From Haloprofundus halobius (lineage in GTDB: Archaea; Halobacteriota; Halobacteria; Halobacteriales; Haloferacaceae): a stretch of DNA of 64,000 bases. Position 1 is the stretch's first letter; every line of letters begins with the position of its first letter. Positions 60,081 to 64,000 of this stretch are shown here, one piece after another. The stretch lies in the NCBI RefSeq assembly GCF_020097835.1, contig NZ_CP083666.1, positions 496,001-560,000 of the forward strand. Direction: 5' to 3'. The position numbers and the translations under genes were made by a program. The notes beneath the pieces are model-generated. The model was not told where the DNA came from and ran no database searches. It saw nothing but the letters and a program-made list of their open reading frames with translations.

Positions 60081-61069
60081 CAGTCGTACACCACCTGAGG
60101 GTTGACGTACGCGTACAGCGCGTCGACGGCGATGTTGACGAAGACGAAACTCGTCCCGATCACGATGAGACTGCCCTGGATGAGCGGCCAGTCGCGGGTG
60201 TTGATGCTGTTGATGACCAAGGTCCCGAGTCCGGGCCACGCGAACACCGCCTCGGTGATGACCGCGCCGCCGATGAGCGACCCCAACTGCAGGCCGAGGA
60301 CGGTGATGACCGGAATGAGCGTGTTCCGCAGCGCGTGTTTGTAGCGCACGAGCGTCTCGGGGAGTCCCTTCGCGCGCGCGGCGTCGACGTAGCTCTTGCC
60401 GAGTTCGTCGAGCATCCCGCTACGGGTGAGACGCGTCACGAGCGCCGTGAAGTACGTCCCGAGCGTGATGGCCGGGAGCGTGATGTGCTGCAACCAGAGG
60501 ACGATTCCGGCGTAGTTGCCCGATAACACCAGGAGTTCGAACGCCTGCCCGAACCCGACGGGTCGACGACTCGTCGGCAGGAAGTTCAACTGTACCGCGA
60601 AGACGAGCACGAGCATGATGCCGAGCCAGAAGTTCGGTGTGCTGATGCCCGCAAGCGAGAACGTCGTCGCGGCGTAGTCGGCGGGCTCGTGTCGCCGAGT
60701 CGCGCTGACGACGCCGAGCGGTATCGAGATGACGATCGCGACGACGGTCGCGGCGACGGCGAGTTCGACCGTCGCCGGGAGTCGCGCGAAGATGCGCGCC
60801 GCCGCCTCCGTCCCGGAGATGTACGAGTAGCCCATGTCGCCGGTGAGCAGGCCCGCGAGATAGTCGAGGTACTGGACGTACAGCGGTTGGTTCAACCCCA
60901 GTTCCTCGGCGATACGTTGCCGAAGCTCGGGGCTGGCGTCTAACGGGGCGATGAAGTTGACGGGGTCGCCCGGCGTGGAGAACCGAAGGAGAAACACCAC
61001 CGTCACGACACCCCAGACGACGAAGATTCCCTGTAGGCTCCGCTTGATTATGAATCGCGCAAATGACAT
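60080..61069 (-). CDS. Oligopeptide/dipeptide ABC transporter, permease (DppB-like)
   Basis: A 329-residue permease with about six helices. The N-terminus FARFIIKRSLQGIFVVWGVV is characteristic. The EAA loop is SYVDAARAKGLPETLVRYKH, and EAVFAWPGLGTLVINSI is typical. It lies 33 bases after the binding-protein gene and overlaps dppC by one base. Confidence 0.96.
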   Translation of the reverse strand: MSFARFIIKRSLQGIFVVWGVVTVVFLLRFSTPGDPVNFIAPLDASPELRQRIAEELGLNQPLYVQYLDYLAGLLTGDMGYSYISGTEAAARIFARLPATVELAVAATVVAIVISIPLGVVSATRRHEPADYAATTFSLAGISTPNFWLGIMLVLVFAVQLNFLPTSRRPVGFGQAFELLVLSGNYAGIVLWLQHITLPAITLGTYFTALVTRLTRSGMLDELGKSYVDAARAKGLPETLVRYKHALRNTLIPVITVLGLQLGSLIGGAVITEAVFAWPGLGTLVINSINTRDWPLIQGSLIVIGTSFVFVNIAVDALYAYVNPQVVYD

Positions 61070-61102
61070 GATTGGATGGGAGAAGTCCGCGTGCGCCGTC
61101 CG

Positions 61103-62758
61103 TTACGGCTGCATGATTTCGTACGCCTTTATCGACTCGTCGCGGCGCGCCTCCCACTCGATGCGGGAGCTCGCGCCGTAGACGCTGTACTGTCGGTTGA
61201 GGAAGATCCACGGCGCCTCGTCGTGGGCGAGCTGGTTCGCCTCCCGCAGTATCTGTTCGCGCTCGTCCTCGTCGGGGGTCTGTCCGGCCTCCTCCATGAG
61301 GCCGTCGAACTCCTCGTTGCTCCAACTCGACAGCGACCCGTCAGTCGTGAGCAGCGGGATGAGCGTCTGGCTCGCGTCGAACGTCTCGTTGCCCCAGCCG
61401 ATGAGGTACCAGTCGGGCATGTCCTCGATGTTGCCGGTCGTGAGTTGCGCGGCGAGGTCACCGAAGTCACGTTGGTTCACCTCGGCCTCGACGTTCGACA
61501 GTTCGTTGATGTAGCCGACGACGGCCTGCGCGATCTCGAGGTCCTTCAGGTAGCGGCCGACCGGCGTGTGCAGTTCGAGGGTCGCGCCGGCGAAGCCGCT
61601 CTCTTCGACCAGCTGTTCCGCCTGTTCGACGTCGTACGGGTACGGGTCGATGTCCGGGTTGTAGCCGGTGAACCCTTCGAGCGTCGGCTGGCCCGTCGGG
61701 TCCGAGAAGTCCGACAGCACCTCCGAGATGATGGTGTCGAGGTCGATGGCGTAGTTCATCGCCTGACGGAACTGCCGGCTCGAGAACGGCTCGACGTCGT
61801 AGCGCATCCCGTTGTAGATGACGCGCGTACTCGGCACCGCCTCGACGCCCGCGTCGCCGCTGTCCTCGATACGGCTGACCTCCTGCGGCGGCACGTTGAC
61901 GATGATGTCGGTCTCGCCGCTGACGAGCTGGTTGACCCGCGTGCTCGACTCGGAGGCCGCGTTGATGGTGAGCGCGTCGACCTCCGCCGGCTCGCGCCAG
62001 TAGTCCTCGTACTTCGTGTACTCGACCTGCTCGTCCTGCGTGTAGTTCGACAGCTGGAACGGTCCCGTGCCGTTGGCGTCGCTGTTGATCTCGTTGGACT
62101 CTCTCGACTCGATCCAGGACTGCTGGACGATCTCGCCGTAGCTGGCGAGCAGGCCGATAGCCATCGGGTTGACGCCGTCGGAGACGACGTCGACCGCGCG
62201 CTCGCCGTCGACGGGCTGTGCCTCGGTGATACCCGCCAACTGGTCGCTCTGCGGACTCGCCAACCCGCCGACGTCCTCGTCAACGATGCGGTTGATGCTG
62301 AACGCCACGTCCTCGGGGGTGAGCTCGTCACCGTTGTGGAACGTCACGCCCTCGCGGAGCGTCAGGCGAACGCGGTCCGGCTCCGTCTGTTCGTAGTCCT
62401 CGGCGAGACCCTCGATCACCTGCCCTTCGCGGTTGCGGTCGAGTGCGCCCTCGTAGATCTGCATCAGGATGATGTCGGTGTTCGTCTCACGGTGGTCGTG
62501 AGGGTCGAGACCGGAGTCCATCTGTCCTTGCGTGATGGTGACGGCGAACTCGCTGTCGTCCTGGTTGTCCTCGCTGTCGGAGGTACCGGTGTCGTTACCG
62601 GTGTCGTTGCCACCGCTTTCGTTGCCGGCCGCCGGCGTATCGGTGTTGATCTCGTCGGAGTCACCGGAACAACCGGCGAGCGCTGCGGTTGCCGCGGCAC
62701 CGCCTGCCAACTGGAGGTAACGGCGTCTGCTAACACGTGACTGCCTGTCTTCAGTCAT
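61103..62758 (-). CDS. Oligopeptide/dipeptide ABC transporter, substrate-binding lipoprotein
   Basis: A 551-residue binding protein of the SBP_bac_5 family. The N-terminus has a Tat motif SRRRYLQLAG (residues 10-19) and a lipobox ending at Cys30 (LAGCSG), so it is exported folded and lipid-anchored, as usual in haloarchaea. A Thr/Asn/Asp-rich linker (35-70) follows. Family landmarks include LTLREGVTFHNGDELTPEDV and GTGPFQLSNY. First gene of the operon, with a strong TATA box upstream. Confidence 0.96.
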   Translation of the reverse strand: MTEDRQSRVSRRRYLQLAGGAAATAALAGCSGDSDEINTDTPAAGNESGGNDTGNDTGTSDSEDNQDDSEFAVTITQGQMDSGLDPHDHRETNTDIILMQIYEGALDRNREGQVIEGLAEDYEQTEPDRVRLTLREGVTFHNGDELTPEDVAFSINRIVDEDVGGLASPQSDQLAGITEAQPVDGERAVDVVSDGVNPMAIGLLASYGEIVQQSWIESRESNEINSDANGTGPFQLSNYTQDEQVEYTKYEDYWREPAEVDALTINAASESSTRVNQLVSGETDIIVNVPPQEVSRIEDSGDAGVEAVPSTRVIYNGMRYDVEPFSSRQFRQAMNYAIDLDTIISEVLSDFSDPTGQPTLEGFTGYNPDIDPYPYDVEQAEQLVEESGFAGATLELHTPVGRYLKDLEIAQAVVGYINELSNVEAEVNQRDFGDLAAQLTTGNIEDMPDWYLIGWGNETFDASQTLIPLLTTDGSLSSWSNEEFDGLMEEAGQTPDEDEREQILREANQLAHDEAPWIFLNRQYSVYGASSRIEWEARRDESIKAYEIMQP

Positions 62759-62781
62759 GAAACCACATGGGTGTTACCCCG

Positions 62782-62790
62782 ATATATATG
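62782..62790 (-). promoter_or_regulatory. TATA element for the peptide importer operon
   Basis: CATATATAT on the minus strand lies 25-32 bases before ATG 62758, an excellent archaeal TATA box predicting a leaderless operon mRNA. Confidence 0.65.
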
Positions 62791-62884
62791 CTATGGTACT
62801 ACCAATCGCAATACACCGGCGAGTTTCACCCGAACCGACATTTCGTGGCATACACTTAAGTACGGGACTTACCAAGCGTGCGAC

Positions 62885-63517
62885 ATGGCCGCACACCGCC
62901 GGTCATCGCTCAGGAATCTGTTCGACCAATCGCCCACCCCGCACATCGCGCACCCGCCGCGGACACACCACCGTCAGTTCTACGTCGCTACCGACGGGTC
63001 GTACCGTCCCGACGGTGGGGGCCTCGGGGCCGTCATCGAGACGCGCGACGGCGTGCGAGTCGCCCGCGTCTCGCTGCCCGACGTCGTGCCGAACAACAAC
63101 GTCGCGGAGTACCGCGCGCTCCACCTCGGACTCGACGTGCTGGCGGCCCGTGCCCCGAAAACCGCGAGTGTCGGCGTTCTCATCGACCACGACGACCTGG
63201 CGGCGAACGTCAACGCCGCGACGCTCGCCGCGGCGGACCCGTCGTGGAACCCCGCCGGAACGCCGCCGATTCCCGCCGGCAGCGAGAACCATTGGCGCGG
63301 CATCCTCGCGCGCATCTCGGGGTTCGCCGACCTTCGGGCGGCGCGCATCGACAGCCGGGAGAACCCCGCGCACGTGCTGGCGAACGCGCCCACCGAGTAC
63401 ACCCACGTGAACCGCGAGCCCGACCGGTGCGTCCTCCCGGAACCGCTCGGAGCGCCGAGCGTCGGCGACGACGGGGTACTCCCGCCGTCGCGGACGGAAC
63501 GTCCGGCGGGCGACTGA
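62885..63517 (+). CDS. Ribonuclease H-like protein
   Basis: A 210-residue protein. An Arg/His-rich N-terminus (1-33) precedes an RNase HI fold: FYVATDGSYRPDGGGLGAVI (first Asp), NVAEYRALHLGL (Glu), and GVLIDHDDLAANV (second Asp). The final catalytic residue could be Asp/His near RIDSRENPAHV, as in RNase HI. Expected to cleave RNA in RNA-DNA hybrids. A TATA-like CTTAAGTA lies 28 bases before ATG 62885. Confidence 0.87.
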   Translation: MAAHRRSSLRNLFDQSPTPHIAHPPRTHHRQFYVATDGSYRPDGGGLGAVIETRDGVRVARVSLPDVVPNNNVAEYRALHLGLDVLAARAPKTASVGVLIDHDDLAANVNAATLAAADPSWNPAGTPPIPAGSENHWRGILARISGFADLRAARIDSRENPAHVLANAPTEYTHVNREPDRCVLPEPLGAPSVGDDGVLPPSRTERPAGD

Positions 63518-63598
63518 GGTCCGGTCCGCGTTCCTCGGCACCGACCGCCGAGGACGAAACGCACCAGCTATCAGTTAGCGACGACGACGCTTTCAGAG

Positions 63599-64000
63599 AT
63601 GCCGTCACCGTGGACACGACTCCGGGAGGACCTGCGCGCCGCACTGGAGAACGACCCCGCCGCGCTGAGTCGCACGGAGGTACTGCTCACGTACCCCGGA
63701 GTCCACGCGCTCTGGATGCACCGCCTCGCACACGCGCTCTGGAACGCGCACCTCCATCTCCCCGCCCGCCTGCTCTCGCACCTCTCGCGCTTTCTCACGG
63801 GCGTCGAACTTCACCCGGCGGCGACGGTGGGACGACGGGTGTTCGTCGACCACGGGATGGGCGTCGTCGTCGGCGAGACGGCCGAAATCGGCGACGACGT
63901 GGTACTCTACCACGGCGTCACGCTCGGCGGCAACTCGATGCGCCGGACGAAGCGACACCCGACCATCGAGGACGACGTCGTTCTGGGCGCGAACGCGACG
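63599..64000 (+). CDS. cysE: Serine O-acetyltransferase (3' end beyond window)
   Basis: The first 134 residues of a CysE-type enzyme, which acetylates serine for cysteine synthesis; the rest lies beyond the right edge. The N-terminal helices ([20 protein letters not shown]) are followed by the left-handed beta-helix: [40 protein letters not shown], and the catalytic His in [13 protein letters not shown] 63599 is the natural start. Confidence 0.95.
   Translation, partial: MPSPWTRLREDLRAALENDPAALSRTEVLLTYPGVHALWMHRLAHALWNAHLHLPARLLSHLSRFLTGVELHPAATVGRRVFVDHGMGVVVGETAEIGDDVVLYHGVTLGGNSMRRTKRHPTIEDDVVLGANAT

Noticed and set aside
1-64000. CRISPR arrays, rRNA genes, toxin-antitoxin or restriction genes
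   Set aside because: No regular spaced repeats, rRNA signatures or recognisable defence genes appear on either strand.

Overview
The window looks like ordinary chromosome from a halophilic archaeon (class Halobacteria). The evidence is high GC, acidic proteins, and many leaderless genes whose ATG or GTG lies about 27 bases after a TATA-like element. Other signs are Tat-type export signals, haloarchaea-restricted small proteins and an elongator tRNA-Met with a 75-base intron. A Haloferacales-like genus is possible but cannot be shown from this stretch. Nearly all of it reads as core metabolism and housekeeping. I found no phage, CRISPR array, rRNA operon or defence island.

Layout. 1-5.4 kb: an aldo/keto reductase (cut by the window edge) coupled to a HAD phosphatase, an FAD oxidoreductase, a Rieske protein with three helical repeats, and a PHP-domain protein. 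5.4-11.6 kb: carA and an Lrp/AsnC regulator back to back over a shared palindromic control region, a lipid kinase, a second PHP protein, idi with a JAMM protease, and an SDR. 11.6-19.2 kb (minus then plus): alpha/beta hydrolase, small proteins, zinc-type alcohol dehydrogenase, a MoaB-like protein, S9 peptidase and ilvD. 19.3-20.8 kb: an IS200/IS605-type element carrying only a frameshifted tnpB, next to a duplicated piece of the ilvD tail. 20.8-26.4 kb: a Tat-exported beta-helix protein and a four-gene DUF58/DUF4129 envelope operon without MoxR.

26.8-33.3 kb: tRNA-Pro(GGG), an aspartoacylase-family deacylase, a Nudix hydrolase, the adk-DUF106-cmk-truB cluster and a UspA protein. 33.4-37.9 kb: an amino-acid transporter fused to Usp domains, preceded by a leaderless mini-ORF, then a GNAT protein overlapping gatD. 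38-47.7 kb: membrane and exported proteins of unknown role, a winged-helix regulator, gpmI, a VTT-family membrane protein and haloarchaeal small proteins. 47.8-49 kb: the intron-containing tRNA-Met followed by about 1 kb of gene-poor sequence with a probable gene remnant. 49-56.4 kb: a nuclease lipoprotein, small membrane proteins, DUF4013 and DUF1684 proteins, a second aldo/keto reductase, an asparaginase and a DMT exporter. 56.4-62.8 kb: a complete five-gene oligopeptide/dipeptide ABC importer operon. 62.9-64 kb: an RNase H-like protein and the start of cysE.

The most interesting items are the Rieske protein with three repeats, the mini-ORF ahead of the transporter, the tnpB element whose insertion preserved its neighbour's C-terminus, and two sets of palindromic half-sites. 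Domain calls rest on motif reading only; no database search was run.
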